The notes: a model not told the origin generated them from the sequence alone. 64,000 bases of DNA from Nereocystis luetkeana (GCA_031213475.1 JARUPZ010000021.1:3493545-3557544); one strand, 5' to 3'; positions 23,881-31,288 are shown, counted from the stretch's first letter. Numbers and translations: made by a program.

Positions 23881-26800
23881 CGCCACACATTGGTTTTGAG
23901 TCCCAGACAGGACGCGGCGGGGGGTCTACTATATAAAATCAATCAAGTATAATTTCAAAATAGAAAACGTCGTTCTTTGACTTTGTCCAGAAATATCGCC
24001 ATTCAACAGTATTACGGGGGTCCATAGTAATTAGGACCAAATTTTGTTAGTAAAAAAAGCGAAATACCAGGTACCAGGGTGTAAAGGTTTTTTGCATACA
24101 CTCTCCGTTCGACCCCTTAAGAAACTGCTCTCCTGCTGTGGAGGCAAAACACTTGGAAATAAATCATATGTAGGTGTTTCTGTACAGTGCAGCACTATGT
24201 CAAGGGGTTAACCGTTTAGAACCGCAGTCCCGTTTTGGGGACGAACCACTAAAATTTCAAGTAGTTTGTCCCCAAAACGGGACTGCAGTACTGAAGTTAA
24301 GGAAGAAGAAAAATTGCATTTAGAGTCAGGTACAGGTACATGTCTTCGTACGGGAAGTAGATCTAGTGGGAACAAGCCCTCGTTATATACTCACATCGAG
24401 GGTCCGAACGAGGCTTACATTATAGGCCAGATTGGTAGAGAACGGCACCCACATTTCCGGCCCAAACAACTTGCAACATAGTTAGGGGGGAAAACCAGAG
24501 GGGAAATAAGTGTAACCTAAAAAGGGTTATATATGACCTGCAGAGGCGGGAGCCTCTTCACCCTTTTCGCCACGCCTTCGTCTTTCCGACTCTTATTCTA
24601 GCGCTTACCGAGTGGGAGGTGTTAAACCGGCTGCCGTAGCCTCCACCGCGAAACCGCGAGAACGAAACAGCCGGAAGGGGGGTAGCGGCCGACGCAGCGG
24701 CAGCAGCAGCGACCCCGGACGCGGATGCGGACGCAGCTGGCGAAGGAGGGGATCCATACGCCGGCGGGTACACCTCGAAACCGCTGCCGACTCTCCTGTG
24801 AACGCCCACCTCCGGCCTCAGCGCAGGGGGGCGCGAGACGAGAGGGTTTGGCCCTACAGCCCCGACGACGCCCCCACTCATCACACCCGGGGACTGGCGG
24901 CCCCTCTTGTAGACCGCCTCTCTCTCACCAAGAGCTCCATCGCCTCCAACCCCGCCGCCGCCACTACCACCCCCTGGTGATATAATGGCCGAAGGGCGCC
25001 AAGTCTGCCCAGGTACCGACGGCGGGCCTTCTCGCACGCTCTCGGCACCCCTCGGGATCGTCTCCGACGCGCGACCCGCGCCCGTCGCGCTTGCGCCTCC
25101 TTCCGCAACGCCTCCGGTCTCGGAGAAGAAGGAAAAGTTCGCCGCCACCCGCGAAGCCAGCTCATCCTCACGCCGACGCAAGGCGATCGCATCGTGCGCC
25201 TTTTGCGATTGCTGCGCCAGAGAAATCTGTCCCACCGGCGACGACGACGGGGGGGGCGCCACCACCCCCGCCGTCGCCGCGACCGCTCCACGGCCGAACG
25301 AGCCGCCGCCTACCCCTGCCCGAGGTGCCGACGATCCAAAGCCTGTCACTCCCGGCTCTGGCCGGAAAGGCCCGATCGACGGCCCGGCCATCGAATCGGA
25401 CGTCCTCGGAACGGAAGAGGCGCCAAGCCTCCCTTTCGTCAACGAAGCGGCCAAAGCCTGCACCGCGTCGCCCCTTGTGGGAGAATTCGATGCCGGCGTG
25501 TCATCGTCGCTGTGTAGCGCGGCGTGCGGGCCGGGGCTAAGCTCTCTGCCCAAGCCTGCCGTTCCTCTCATTCGCGAGAAACTGCCGAGGGCTTCGCTGC
25601 CGGGCGGAAAGCTGGGAGCGCTCGTTGCCGTCACCGCAGGTCCCACCTCACGCGCACCGGCTCCTCCCTCCGCCCGACCCCTCTGCTGGATTCCGTCAAC
25701 CGCTTGCTCCGACGAAGAAGTTAATGTGTCCGGCCTGACTGCACCGGGTTTAGCAGACGCGGTCGCCGTCTCCGTATGGGAGACCACCGCGTCTCCGTTG
25801 GCTCCCAACCGGGCGCTACGACCGGTTTCGGCCCCGATCTCTGCCTCCTCGCCAGGCAAAAGCCTGGAACAGACGCCCACCCCAGCCTCAAGCTCTCGCG
25901 TTTGAGCGTGTGCGGGTGCTACACCCGGCCGCTCGAGCGAGGACGCCTCGCCGATGGAAAGCCCATCAGTGGGACCCGCCCGTGGGGCTAGGGCACCGAC
26001 AGGTTCGACACCCGACGAGTGCGAAGCTGCTGCTGCTGCAGCGTCATCGTCGCAAGAGCCGCTCACATCCGAAGGGGAGGTCTCCCGCATCGTCGGGACC
26101 TTCGAGGAAGGCTGTCCCGACGAAGACTGCGCCGGCGTAGGCGCCTCTCCTGCAAACCACATAGATCCGCGTAGGCCAGCCGGCGGCTGTCCCTGCCGCC
26201 CCGCGGAGGCACCCGCGGCGGCACCCGGAGCGCCGCGGGCCACCCCCCGCCCTGCGCCTTCGATGTGTCCGGCATTCTTCATCCCATGTTTTCCCGCAAG
26301 CTGCTTTCCGTCTGAAGAAGCCTCGTCACCCACAGCGACCTCCGCTCCGAAAGCACCTTCTGCTGTCGCACGTTCATCCGGGAACCGTTGTCCGGCCTCC
26401 GACCGCCCGCTCTCTACAGGTGCGGTTGCTGCTCCAGTCCGAGCCGCACCTCCAGCACTTACGCCACCCTTTGCGCCCGAGCTTTCGCTGGCACTGTCTC
26501 GCACCTGGCCACCGCTCCCGGGCCCCTCGACAAGCGGCACTCGCACATCCACATCCATCGCCTGAACCCCTATAGGGTGCGGCATCGTTCGGTCAGCCCC
26601 TCGCAGGGCACCCTCATTACCCCCGGATGATCTCGCCCCCGGCAAAGTCGACCCCCCTATCGGGGGCGGGCTTACCGTTCTCGCCCTTGGCCCGCGCTGC
26701 GCCACAGCCGGCCCTTCACCCGCCTTTCCAGCCGCACCCCCGTTCCCCATCGATGAAGCCGCCGCTTCCGATAGATGCGACGGTTTGATCGTTTCCGCGC

Positions 26801-29800
26801 GCGGCGGTTCAACGCGCGAAACATTTCTCCGTTCTTTACCCCTAGCCCCTCCCGACCCTCCCTGATGGGAGGGAGTCGCTGACGCTCCAGCTACCGCCGG
26901 AGTGTTACTCGACTTCGCTGGCACCGGTCTCCGCGGCAAGCTAGCCGGTTGGTCCGGTGTCAACGCTCGCTCTATGCGCGACTGACCAGCTCCGTCTGTG
27001 CTCATCGGCCACGCGCTACCTTCCTCTGAAAAAGCCCGGTCGTTTCGCATCGACCCCATCTCGTTCGTTCGAACGCCCCCCACCAACTGTGATTTTTTCC
27101 CAGCGGTTTCCTCCACAGCGGCTTTCGAAGGCATCCCACGCGCTTTGCCCGGCGGAGTTGCTTCTCGAGGCGCCGAGCGTTTCGGCCCAGCTACCACACC
27201 GTCGCGCGCCGCCGAGGGCCCTCCCTTCCCCACGATTGATCGCCTGACATCCGTCGGCTTGCTCCTTCGGTCGGTAGCTGACGCGGCACCGGCGACGGCG
27301 GCGACGGCGCTGGCGGCGGTCGAAGTTGGGGCAGATGAGTCACGGGACACCGGGACGCCACGTCCCGCACGACCAGCCTCTTCGTGAGAATACGAGGTCG
27401 GCGTCGCAGAAGAGGTGCTCGAAGCAGGAGAGGAAGCTACTAGCGAGGCGGGGGTGGCCGTGGTCGCCTCCGACGCAACCGCTGATTCCCTCGTCGCCTT
27501 TGTAGCCTGCCCGGTGGGCGGTCGAGCCCCACGTGGCGCCGAACGTAGCGGTGCCATCGCGCCCCCCTTCGCCGACGACAATGACCGCTCAGGGGAAGCT
27601 CCCGACCCACGCGCTGCTGGCCGATACCCTGTCAGATTCCCTGCCGTCTGTGGTGGCGGCGACTCTCGTACAGCACCGGGCTTTCCCGTCGAACTCACAA
27701 CCGCAGGCCTGCGTGTTGCCGCCACCGCCACCGCCGCTGCCGCCGCCGGGGACATTGCCGCCGGAGACAACGACGACGCCGCCGAGTTCCCCACTGCCGA
27801 CAGACGTGATGATGTTGTCGCTACAGAACCTGCACCTTTGCCCGTTACTGTGTGTGCCTTGGTTGGTCCGTCGGCAGGGCGCAGTGACGCCCGCGGTACG
27901 GGGGGGTTCTTCGTTGCTTGCGGCGCCAACACGATACCTTCACCGCCGCCTCTTGCCGTAGGCGCTCCCGCCCTGCTTGATCCATCCACCGGGGGCCTTT
28001 GAGACGACACCGGCGGCGGCGGCGGAGGTGGTGGTTTTGTCGCTGCCCTGCCAACTTTAGACATTCCCTGGGCCCCACTAGCCCTCACTGACGGCGGAAT
28101 TGACGATGACGATGACGAGGAAGAGGGGGAACTGATTTCCGGAGCGCGTCCGGGTGCGGCGCCTGGTGGAGGAGCATGTGGTGAGGGACAGATGGTCGGT
28201 AGGGGCGGACAGTCGGGGGGGTCGTGGCTACTAAGCGGCTGCGAACATGCAGGATGAGTTTCTGTTTTCGCAACATGCACGTCGGCGTTGTTCGTGTCGA
28301 CAACGTGCGCGTTCACACAAAAGTTATGATGCTCAATATATACGTGTACGTATACGACATGATATAGATGTACCAGACGATTGCGATGAAAAAACAAGAA
28401 AAGTACTGAGTATGGGTTTGGCACCAGAGGCGTTGGGCGGTGGGGTAAAGGGTGGTCAACGGCAGTTTCACGGCTACCTCGTGCTGTACTAGGCGGAGAT
28501 GGAAGGGAGCACATCGAAGTTGAAGAAACTTTACCATCAGACTACGGTACATGGCAGCACTGATGTAATAGTAACGCTGATCGGCTGAGGTGCGGAAACA
28601 ATGAATGACGAAATAACGAAAAAACGAACAATACGAAGTAAAGTGCAAGACAGCAGCAGCAGCAACAGCAGTAGTTAGGTACCGCCGTAGTGGACGGCGT
28701 TCACAGGAAGAGAAAAATCCCATTAGCACCGGACGCACGCAAAAAGTCCTCAACGCGTTGACTGCTGTGTCGCCCACTCCCTGCCACTACCTACGTACAG
28801 CAGCCTCCGCAAGCCATCACGGAGTACGGCGAAGCAAATACTCCTATTTTGAAAACAGCAGTTGCTTTTTTGGCCACAACATACAACGGACAGCACGAAA
28901 CAAAGCCTGAAGCAACAACCGAAATTCAAAAAAAAAGAACATACCAGCAGGTAGACCTGGTGATCGACGGACGGCGTGTGACGGCAGAAAAAACTATTGC
29001 TCCACAAGAAGAGCAAGTTCGATGAAATAATATATGACTCACTGTCAGTATAAAAAAATAGGTTATTTCCAGCAGGAACGGACAGGACTCAAGTTCGCAA
29101 CACGACGGCGGGGTTCTCGCGGCTCGTAGGCAAAAAAACAAATCAGGAACAACTTGGGCACCACCCGTTTCGTGAAGAGCAAAGCCGCCGAGGCGTAGAT
29201 TGGGCTGGTGGAAGCCAGCGGCTGTCGACGACCTCCCTTGCAACGCTGGAAGGTAGAGCTATCATAGACCATGAGCATCTCCGGCGTATAAAACGGTTGA
29301 CGAGAACAGGCAGGCAGGGAGGGAGGCCGGCAGCAGAGAGGCCAGAGCGCCAGAGCCGAAATTCCGCCGACGAACAGAGACAGAAAATTCGAAAATTCAA
29401 ACAAACCAAAACAGCAACGCAGGAAACAGAAAACACGGACTATATACGGGCTCGTCAATCCAAACGTACTACTACGCTCGTAGGACGTATTGCAAATATA
29501 CCTGCCGCACTACCGCCCTCCCCTTTCTCCTTCTCCTTCTCCGCCACCGCCGACGCCTTCAATACCGCTTCCGCCTCCCGACCAATTTCACCCCCAGCCC
29601 CCACCCATCGTTCAACTCCAACTGGAGCCGCGCCGACACTCTCCGCGGCGGCCGAGGGACGAGGGGCTTGGCCGGCGACGTCCTCCCCGCCGCCAGCACC
29701 GAGAGGTCTACCCCCTCCACTCGGACGAATGATTCCGCCGCGCAACGGGGACGGAGTCCTTGCTGCCGCTGCTGCTGTCGCTGCTGCTACTACTGCAGAT

Positions 29801-31288
29801 TTAGCAAGTGCGTCCCTTTCCCCTCCATCATTCCGCTGCAAATGGGAACACTCTTCCTGGCGGGGCGCGCCCTCTTGCCTGTCGACCCTTGCCTCCCGAC
29901 AGGCCTGTTGTCCCCTGGGGGCACCGACGCGGGTGGCGGTAGCGGCGGCGGCCGCGGCCGCGGCGGCCGAGGCGATGCTAGCGCTGCCCGGTTCATCAGC
30001 GCCGGGAGCATGCAGCGATGAAGGTGGGGGAGCAGCGGCGGCGTCGGCGACAGCAGTGATATTGCTCCCGCTGCCGCTGCCGCGGCTGCTTGCCGTGGTG
30101 GTGGTGGTGGTGGTGGTGGAGGCAGCGGCGGCGGTAGTGGCGGTGGTTTCCGCCGTAGTCGACGCCGACATGGAGTAAGGGGTGGGGCGGTCGGGAGAAG
30201 CGCCCCCAGCCTCTTTGAGAGGGGCCGTGGCGGTCAACGTCGGTGACGAGGGCAAGGCCGGCCGTGGTTGGGACCGTTGCTGGCCTGGACCCTGCCGGGG
30301 GTGGTTGTCACTAAAGGGGGCAACGGCAACCGCGCCTGCTGTGAAGTATTACAGGGCAAACACAACAACAAAAAAGACAGAAAGATACGTACAAAATGAA
30401 AGAGAAAACAAGAAAAAACGTTCGGTGCGATAGCTATCACAAAGTACTGCATTTTTTATTTGTTTTTTTAGAAGCAGTTTCAAAAGTAATAGTCTAGGCT
30501 CTATGATATGATATGATCTGACATTTGATATCATGGGCGGGGGCGTACGCTGGTTGTGCTTGCGTGTGGAAGTCGACCCGGGTAGAACGCGTTGCCGAGA
30601 GGTTCGGGAAGAAAATACGGGGAAGAAATAGCGCCCGGTGACCGCAGGGAGGCGATGCAACGAGGGCAATTTGCCCGCGAGCCTGCAACGCGAGGTTGCT
30701 CAGGCCTGGTGCCACATGTACGGTCCCCATGTCTCGAATAAGTAAGCCCCCCCGCGCTACGCGGAAAGTCAGGGTTTAAGTTTTCAAGTGAAATAGCTCC
30801 TGCGCCGTTGAAAAACCACGGGACCATCCAAATTCTATCTCGCCTTTGCGCACCACGCGCAGCGAAGCGCCCTCCCAAGCAAACAAAAACAACCACCCGG
30901 CGAGTGCGTCGGTCTTGAAGTAGCGATAGTGCCGCAAGACGGGCTACCGCTACCAGCCACCGCCACCAGCTGGAGCGCCGTCTTTTTTCTTACCTTGGCA
31001 TGCACCTCCACGCGGAGTAGACCCCTCTGCAACATTGCTGCTGCTGCTGCTGGTGCTGCTGCCGCCCGTCCCGCTCCTGCTGTCTATTTTTCCAGTTTTT
31101 TCGGCCAGGACCGCCGAGGGGCCACGATCACGCGCTTCCTCGCTACTTGAGGTCGACCCCGCTAACACCTTTGATGCGGAGGGAGTGCTTGTCTTGGTTT
31201 TTTCCATCTCTGCTGGCGGCGGGGCCGCCACTTTGAGGCCGTCTACAGGAGCCTCTGCTGCTCCCCGCCCCTCGCGACCACTCTCCAT
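954..31288 (-). CDS. Giant DDT-WHIM-PHD chromatin protein, 16-exon model (3' end open)
   Basis: Sixteen exons chain in one frame: 31288-30994, 30338-29502, 28162-24609, 23161-22589, 22149-20527, 19812-19327, 18624-13360, 12734-12578, 12165-11943, 9599-9479, 8710-8649, 6088-6035, 5633-5522, 3589-3341, 2143-2084 and 1010-954. All junctions are GT-AG and every donor phase matches the next acceptor, giving 4,576 codons without a stop. Domain order is DDT (about 2219-2311), WHIM1-like helix (2421-2456), PHD finger (2486-2526), two AT-hooks (about 2918 and 3012), a folded island (about 3995-4211) and a coiled-coil tail. The family is known for accessory subunits that partner ISWI ATPases and for plant DDT-PHD regulators, so a nuclear chromatin role is inferred. 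The start has a stop codon in frame just upstream. The weakest joins are exon 2 to 3 and exon 7 to 8. Two separate genes, with a second start at 28,064, cannot be excluded. Confidence 0.78.
1011..2083 (-). other. Intron 15
   Basis: 1.07 kb. A GTT trinucleotide run at 1,829-1,888 produces artefactual poly-Val and poly-Leu frames. An A-run at 1,070-1,084 and scattered short shadow frames make up the rest. Confidence 0.55.
1829..1888. repeat. (GTT)n microsatellite
   Basis: About 20 near-perfect triplets in intron 15. They explain the Val/Leu/Cys homopolymer frames at this point. Confidence 0.9.
2084..2143 (-). CDS. Exon 15: short basic exon
   Basis: 60 nt between CCGGCTTAG| and GAGAAG|GTAGAT, phase 0. 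It encodes RAVVWTMKEMRRLRTLMTEK. It is skippable without a frame change. Accepted on splice sites, phase and helical character. Confidence 0.65.
2483..2580. mobile_element. Family B hairpin MITE
   Basis: Left arm TTAGGACCGCAGTCCCGTTC and right arm AACGGGACCGCCGTCC form a long foldback; diverged. Confidence 0.65.
2769..2877 (-). mobile_element. Family A MITE copy
   Basis: Ends read ATTACGGTGGACTCC and GGCCCCCCGTAATAG, matching the terminal inverted repeat ATTACGGGGGACCATAG of this family. The interior AGGACCTACGG...TTTGGTCCTGTTTACTATGG is the complement-orientation core. Confidence 0.75.
3341..3589 (-). CDS. Exon 14: poly-Gln exon
   Basis: 83 codons between GTGAACAG| and CAGCAG|GTGCGT, phase 0 at both ends. 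It starts EARCRRAWKIADRESYLLQQ, continuing the coiled coil, then gives about 40 residues dominated by Gln with Met, His and Leu, and ends in a Ser/Gly linker. CAG triplets make the tract prone to length change. Poly-Gln next to a coiled coil is common in transcription and chromatin proteins; its role here is inferred. Confidence 0.75.
4016..5265. repeat. CA-only low-complexity tract (ACCAAC/CACCGA)
   Basis: Most of this stretch on the plus strand is built from A and C in ACC, AAC, CACCAC and GACACC words, with very little T or G. It is interrupted by the MITE at 4,494-4,610 and by less biased sequence before about 4,630. It lies in intron 13, so the pre-mRNA carries GGU/UGU repeats. Long open frames on both strands here are composition artefacts. 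Confidence 0.75.
4494..4610 (+). mobile_element. Family A MITE copy
   Basis: Terminal inverted repeats TATTACGGGGGAC and GGCCCCCCGTAATA, 117 bp. The core shows AACCGAATATTG and GTCTACGGTAGGTCC. Confidence 0.8.
5522..5633 (-). CDS. Exon 13: Glu/Arg coiled coil
   Basis: 112 nt between TCTGGCAG| and GTGGAG|GTGAGA, entering in phase 2 and leaving in phase 0. It encodes ESEERRRRQAEEREAFKEAK and RIEKLRARDELKNMRVE. Strong splice sites and a regular charged heptad pattern support it as a real exon. Confidence 0.78.
5634..6034 (-). other. Intron 12, CCTT microsatellite before the acceptor
   Basis: 401 bp. The tract at 5,678-5,766 is an AAGG-type run, reading CCTT on the transcribed strand. It ends about 44 bp before the TTTCTGGCAG acceptor and so extends the pyrimidine-rich zone to over 120 bases. 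Confidence 0.7.
5678..5766. repeat. (GGAA)n microsatellite
   Basis: Tandem tetranucleotide run with a few interruptions, in intron 12, followed by CCCTCT repeats at about 5,780-5,805. Confidence 0.9.
6035..6088 (-). CDS. Exon 12: short coiled-coil exon
   Basis: 54 nt between GTTAACAG| and GCGGCCAG|GTACGA. It encodes ELAIRHQEQERLWQVAA and is phase 2 at both ends, so skipping it would keep the frame. An alternative cassette exon is possible. Confidence 0.7.
6139..6200. repeat. CAG/CCG triplet tract
   Basis: CAGCAG and CCGCAG triplets about 50 bp upstream (gene sense) of the exon 12 acceptor. Probably intronic because the exon 12 frame and acceptor start after it. Confidence 0.75.
7124..7241 (+). 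mobile_element. Family A MITE copy
   Basis: Ends TCGGGGGGTCATAGTAAAG and TTTACTATGGCCCACCGTCA, diverged. Core AGGACCAAATATTG and GTTTACCGTCGGTCC. Confidence 0.7.
7271..7487. mobile_element. Family B hairpin MITE split by family A
   Basis: Left arm AGGACTGGAGCCCCGTTTCG at 7,288; right arm CAAAACGGGACTTCAGTACT at about 7,457. A family A element separates them. Confidence 0.7.
7311..7446 (+). mobile_element. Family A MITE inserted in a hairpin MITE
   Basis: ACCATAGCAACTAGGACC at the left and TATTATGGTCCCCCGCAATAG at the right. The copy sits inside the family B element 7,271-7,487, whose two arms flank it. Confidence 0.75.
7836..7933 (+). repeat. Dispersed repeat D, copy 1
   Basis: GGTATTTCTTCCACTCCAG through GTGAGAACAACAACA is about 90% identical by eye to 10,978-11,068. 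Unknown family; both copies are intronic and in the same orientation. Confidence 0.7.
8322..8428. mobile_element. Family B hairpin MITE
   Basis: Arms CGGACCGCAGTCCCCTTCGG and CCAAACCGGGACTGCAGTCC, about 100 bp. Confidence 0.75.
8649..8710 (-). CDS. Exon 11: short coiled-coil exon
   Basis: 62 nt between CCCTTCAG| and CAAAG|GTAAGC. It encodes ENARARHLMKLAQEQEAGRQ and leaves in phase 2. The exon is too short to stand alone. It is accepted because both splice sites are strong and the phase and helix character fit. Confidence 0.72.
8711..9478 (-). other. Intron 10
   Basis: 768 bp with a family A MITE at 9,291-9,401 and an ACAACA-rich tract at 8,865-8,960. Nothing else is recognised. Confidence 0.6.
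9291..9401 (+). mobile_element. Family A MITE copy
   Basis: Well-preserved ends TATTACGGGGGACCCATAG and CATGGTCCCCCGTAATA, with TA on both sides. Core ATATAGGTTTTTATGTATACC. Confidence 0.85.
9479..9599 (-). CDS. Exon 10: coiled coil
   Basis: 121 nt between TTTACGCAG| and ACGGAG|GTGAGG, entering in phase 2 and leaving in phase 0. It encodes SGKQPRWEEMIPRLQEQVV followed by EAEGNVVAEVKRRTE. The helical heptad character continues that of exon 9. The two alternative frames are also open, but only this one fits both neighbours. Confidence 0.75.
10165..10557 (-). CDS. Orphan 130-codon intronic ORF, unknown
   Basis: An open frame inside intron 9, same strand as the host gene. Composition is balanced and protein-like, with Trp, Cys and a stretch FRPG-like near RPGALILTTRCHSM, quite unlike the homopolymer-rich exons around it. 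No family was recognised. It could be a remnant of a DNA element or a captured gene fragment. The ends of such an element were not found, and splice signals around it are not convincing. Confidence 0.25.
   Translation of the reverse strand: MTDNELGDSEDIDRFAMPQGMFTPRISVIHCTSLWRFRIGFCTAISTCVTRLIRYDFKFGVIIFGNGCKTADRRKICFRVGPARDVHEHPSVLRPGALILTTRCHSMKTLPALQCYGCFPTQKPIEPVFG
10978..11068 (+). repeat. Dispersed repeat D, copy 2
   Basis: Second copy of the repeat at 7,836-7,933. It shares CCTGTCCTGCGACCACGGA and the ACAACA tail. Confidence 0.7.
11174..11292 (-). mobile_element. Family A MITE copy
   Basis: Ends ATTACGGGGGACCATAGC and ACTATGGTCCCCCGTAGT. The core is in the opposite orientation to the 9,291 copy. 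Confidence 0.85.
11573..11641 (+). repeat. Dispersed 65-bp repeat, copy 1
   Basis: CGTGGTCAATGGCCAAGTGA and ACAAATGAG match 20,225-20,289 in intron 5. Confidence 0.6.
11943..12165 (-). CDS. Exon 9: coiled coil
   Basis: 223 nt, entering in phase 1 and leaving in phase 2 at TTGCGAC|GTGAGG. It encodes EGEQLILRKRQARADRFKAD and continues to EKLTENFARRQEVA, an amphipathic helical stretch. The frame would stop (TGA) within the donor if unspliced, which marks the exon end. The phase fits exon 10 (AC|T gives Thr). Confidence 0.78.
12166..12577 (-). other. Intron 8, trinucleotide repeats next to the acceptor
   Basis: 412 bp. Bases 12,177-12,236 hold CAG and CAT triplet runs ending about 11 bp before the CCTTTATAG acceptor. 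The interior is rich in GGGGAAA on the plus strand. No mobile element. Confidence 0.65.
12177..12236. repeat. CAG/CAT triplet microsatellite
   Basis: CAG triplets, then CAT, then CAG again, just upstream (gene sense) of the exon 9 acceptor. Confidence 0.85.
12578..12734 (-). CDS. Exon 8: charged helix
   Basis: 157 nt, open in one frame, beginning SRERDVWVTESELTPRAL and ending in a basic helix (RRREALRQRRREDKKR). Donor GCGCG|GTGAGC gives phase 1, matching exon 9. The Trp-containing start may close the folded island of exon 7, and the rest begins the coiled-coil tail. Confidence 0.7.
12735..13359 (-). other. Intron 7
   Basis: 625 bp. The acceptor AAAAAAG| at 12,735 has a poor pyrimidine tract but gives phase 0 and an open, protein-like exon. 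A C-run lies at 12,777-12,788. No mobile element is seen. Confidence 0.55.
13360..18624 (-). CDS. Exon 7: PHD finger, AT-hooks, 1,755 codons
   Basis: The exon starts CPWFEKEIDF after TTGGCCAG|. Codons 30-70 form a C4HC3 PHD finger (C-x2-C-x8-C-x2-C-x4-H-x2-C-x13-C-x2-C; core CCDNCPRAFHTKC, then WSCWEC), lying at 18,415-18,537. After it come WVVGGYVF, a long GR repeat, and two AT-hooks centred near 17,227 (RPRGRPRKIRP) and 16,945 (RPRGRPRKVRP), which bind AT-rich minor grooves in known proteins. Ala/Lys/Glu-rich coiled coil follows. A folded island sits at about 15,800-15,360 (NPLEYVNRYAKAVAY...). A C-terminal island (14,010-13,360) holds SSAELAVHIRSLHVVIDAQL, resembling the helix after the PHD in plant DDT-PHD proteins. 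Donor GGGGAAG|GTGAGC at 13,360, phase 0. Long open frames on the other strand are shadows. Confidence 0.88.
18625..19326 (-). other. Intron 6
   Basis: 702 bp from GTGAAC to TTGGCCAG. It includes a 13-bp G run near 18,741 and AG-rich tracts. No repeat family or gene is seen. Confidence 0.6.
19327..19812 (-). CDS. Exon 6: end of DDT, acidic stretch, WHIM1-like helix
   Basis: 162 codons, phase 0. It begins VTWPAYFVEFVQTVEEQ, completing the DDT domain. Next is a Ser/Asp-rich segment, an RRxR basic patch, a Gly-Ser linker and a run of about 25 acidic residues. It ends with YHLLPLEMKVQALEYLVDRA, which matches the WHIM1 pattern (hydrophobic-x-L-P-x-E-x-K-x-x-x-L-x-x-L-x-D). In this family WHIM motifs contact linker DNA and the remodeller ATPase. 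Donor ATGGAG|GTGAAC. Confidence 0.85.
19813..20526 (-). other. Intron 5 with duplicated acceptor region
   Basis: 714 bp. Bases 19,931-19,990 are a diverged copy of 19,791-19,850, which spans the exon 6 acceptor, so a second CACACACAG acceptor lies 140 bp upstream of the real one. A 65-bp dispersed repeat at 20,225-20,289 is shared with intron 9. Confidence 0.7.
20225..20289 (+). repeat. Dispersed 65-bp repeat, copy 2
   Basis: CGTGGTCAATGGTCAAATGA and ACAAATGAG. Paired with 11,573-11,641. Confidence 0.6.
20527..22149 (-). CDS. Exon 5: coiled coil and main part of the DDT domain
   Basis: 541 codons, phase 0 at both ends. The first half is acidic and Ser-rich. Then comes a Glu/Lys/Ala coiled coil (EKAEEKEKAKVIVEAEVAER). 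The last 76 residues form a DDT fold: LGAYAMVRTFSRPCRLTP, then a helix ending in TPLLDAVHCELLRRVCCLLR, then RELDWKYLDQ at the splice. DDT domains are known as three-helix modules of chromatin-remodelling subunits such as BPTF and ACF1. The domain finishes in exon 6 with VTWPAYFVEF, the usual W-P-x-x-F/L ending, which confirms the splice. Confidence 0.85.
22150..22588 (-). other. Intron 4
   Basis: A 439-bp intron with a C-run close to the acceptor. The frame stays open from the C-run into exon 5, so an acceptor at about 22,250 is conceivable. It would need phase 2 and does not fit the phase-0 donor of exon 4, so CTTCAG| at 22,150 was chosen. Confidence 0.6.
22589..23161 (-). CDS. Exon 4: Gly/Ala/Gln-rich with RGG-like block
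   Basis: Phase 0 at both ends (CCACGCAG| at 23,162 and CATGCCCAG|GTGAGG at 22,589), 191 codons. It encodes a Gly-Ser start, a poly-Ala tract, QQ-rich helices around MLQQAAAQRMAQM, and then a GRGGGRG repeat near the C-terminal end. RGG-type blocks commonly bind nucleic acid; that role is inferred. The open frame and both splice sites are seen directly. Confidence 0.75.
24010..24105 (+). mobile_element. Truncated family A MITE
   Basis: The left end TATTACGGGGGTCCATAG and the core are present; the right inverted repeat is missing. Confidence 0.7.
24209..24296. mobile_element. Family B hairpin MITE, well preserved
   Basis: AACCGTTTAGAACCGCAGTC opposite GGGACTGCAGTACTGAAG; the inner arms TTTGGGGAC and GTCCCCAAAA pair over a short loop. 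About 88 bp. Confidence 0.8.
24609..28162 (-). CDS. Exon 3: 1,184-codon Ala/Pro/Ser/Gly-rich region
   Basis: The reading frame is open to the donor CACTCG|GTAAGC at 24,609 (phase 0). It encodes a very long disordered region with poly-Ser, poly-Pro and poly-Ala tracts and scattered RG and SP pairs, typical of scaffold regions of nuclear regulators. The frame is also open upstream to an ATG at 28,514, but that stretch (28,170-28,500) is rich in His, Val and Tyr unlike the rest and looks untranslated or intronic. An internal ATG in good context at 28,064 (MSKVGRAATK) is the fallback start if exons 1 and 2 belong elsewhere. No known domain is recognised. Confidence 0.72.
28163..29501 (-). other. 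Intron 2
   Basis: This is a 1.34-kb gap between the GTATAT donor and the proposed CCACCAG acceptor. It contains only short shadow frames and no listed repeat family. The acceptor was chosen because it is the one AG in the open frame upstream of 28,064 that gives phase 1 and has a C-rich tract before it. Confidence 0.45.
29502..30338 (-). CDS. Exon 2: Ala/Thr/Ser-rich disordered segment
   Basis: The exon is open throughout from TTCACAG| (phase 1) to GCGGCAG|GTATAT (phase 1), 279 codons. It encodes Thr and Ala homopolymers, a Gln/Pro-rich start and a charged end (KEKEKGEGG). Nothing resembles a folded domain. The opposite strand also holds a long open frame, an expected shadow of GC-rich repetitive coding sequence. 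The phase fit on both sides supports membership in the large gene. Confidence 0.6.
30339..30993 (-). other. Intron 1
   Basis: It runs from GTAAGA to a TTCACAG acceptor. It is AT-richer than the exons and shows no ORF with protein-like composition and no member of the MITE or SINE families seen elsewhere. Confidence 0.5.
30994..31288 (-). CDS. Exon 1: start codon and Ser/Gly-rich N-terminus
   Basis: The exon opens with ATG at 31288 (MESGREGRG...) with a TGA in frame a few codons upstream, and ends at CAAG|GTAAGA in phase 1. It encodes 98 residues that are hydrophilic and disordered, with a Ser run near the end. No signal peptide or membrane segment is visible. Phase 1 matches the acceptor at 30,339. 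Assigning it to the large gene rests on phase and strand only. Confidence 0.6.

Larger units (their letters stand above)
23162..24608 (-). other. Intron 3, with one truncated MITE and one hairpin MITE
   Basis: A 1.45-kb intron. It carries a family A fragment at 24,010-24,105 and a family B hairpin at 24,209-24,296, both annotated separately. The remainder has A-runs and short shadow frames only. Confidence 0.6.

Noticed and set aside
29297-30178. 293-codon plus-strand frame
   Set aside because: Overlaps exon 2 on the other strand. The minus reading has phase-matched splice sites; the plus reading has none.
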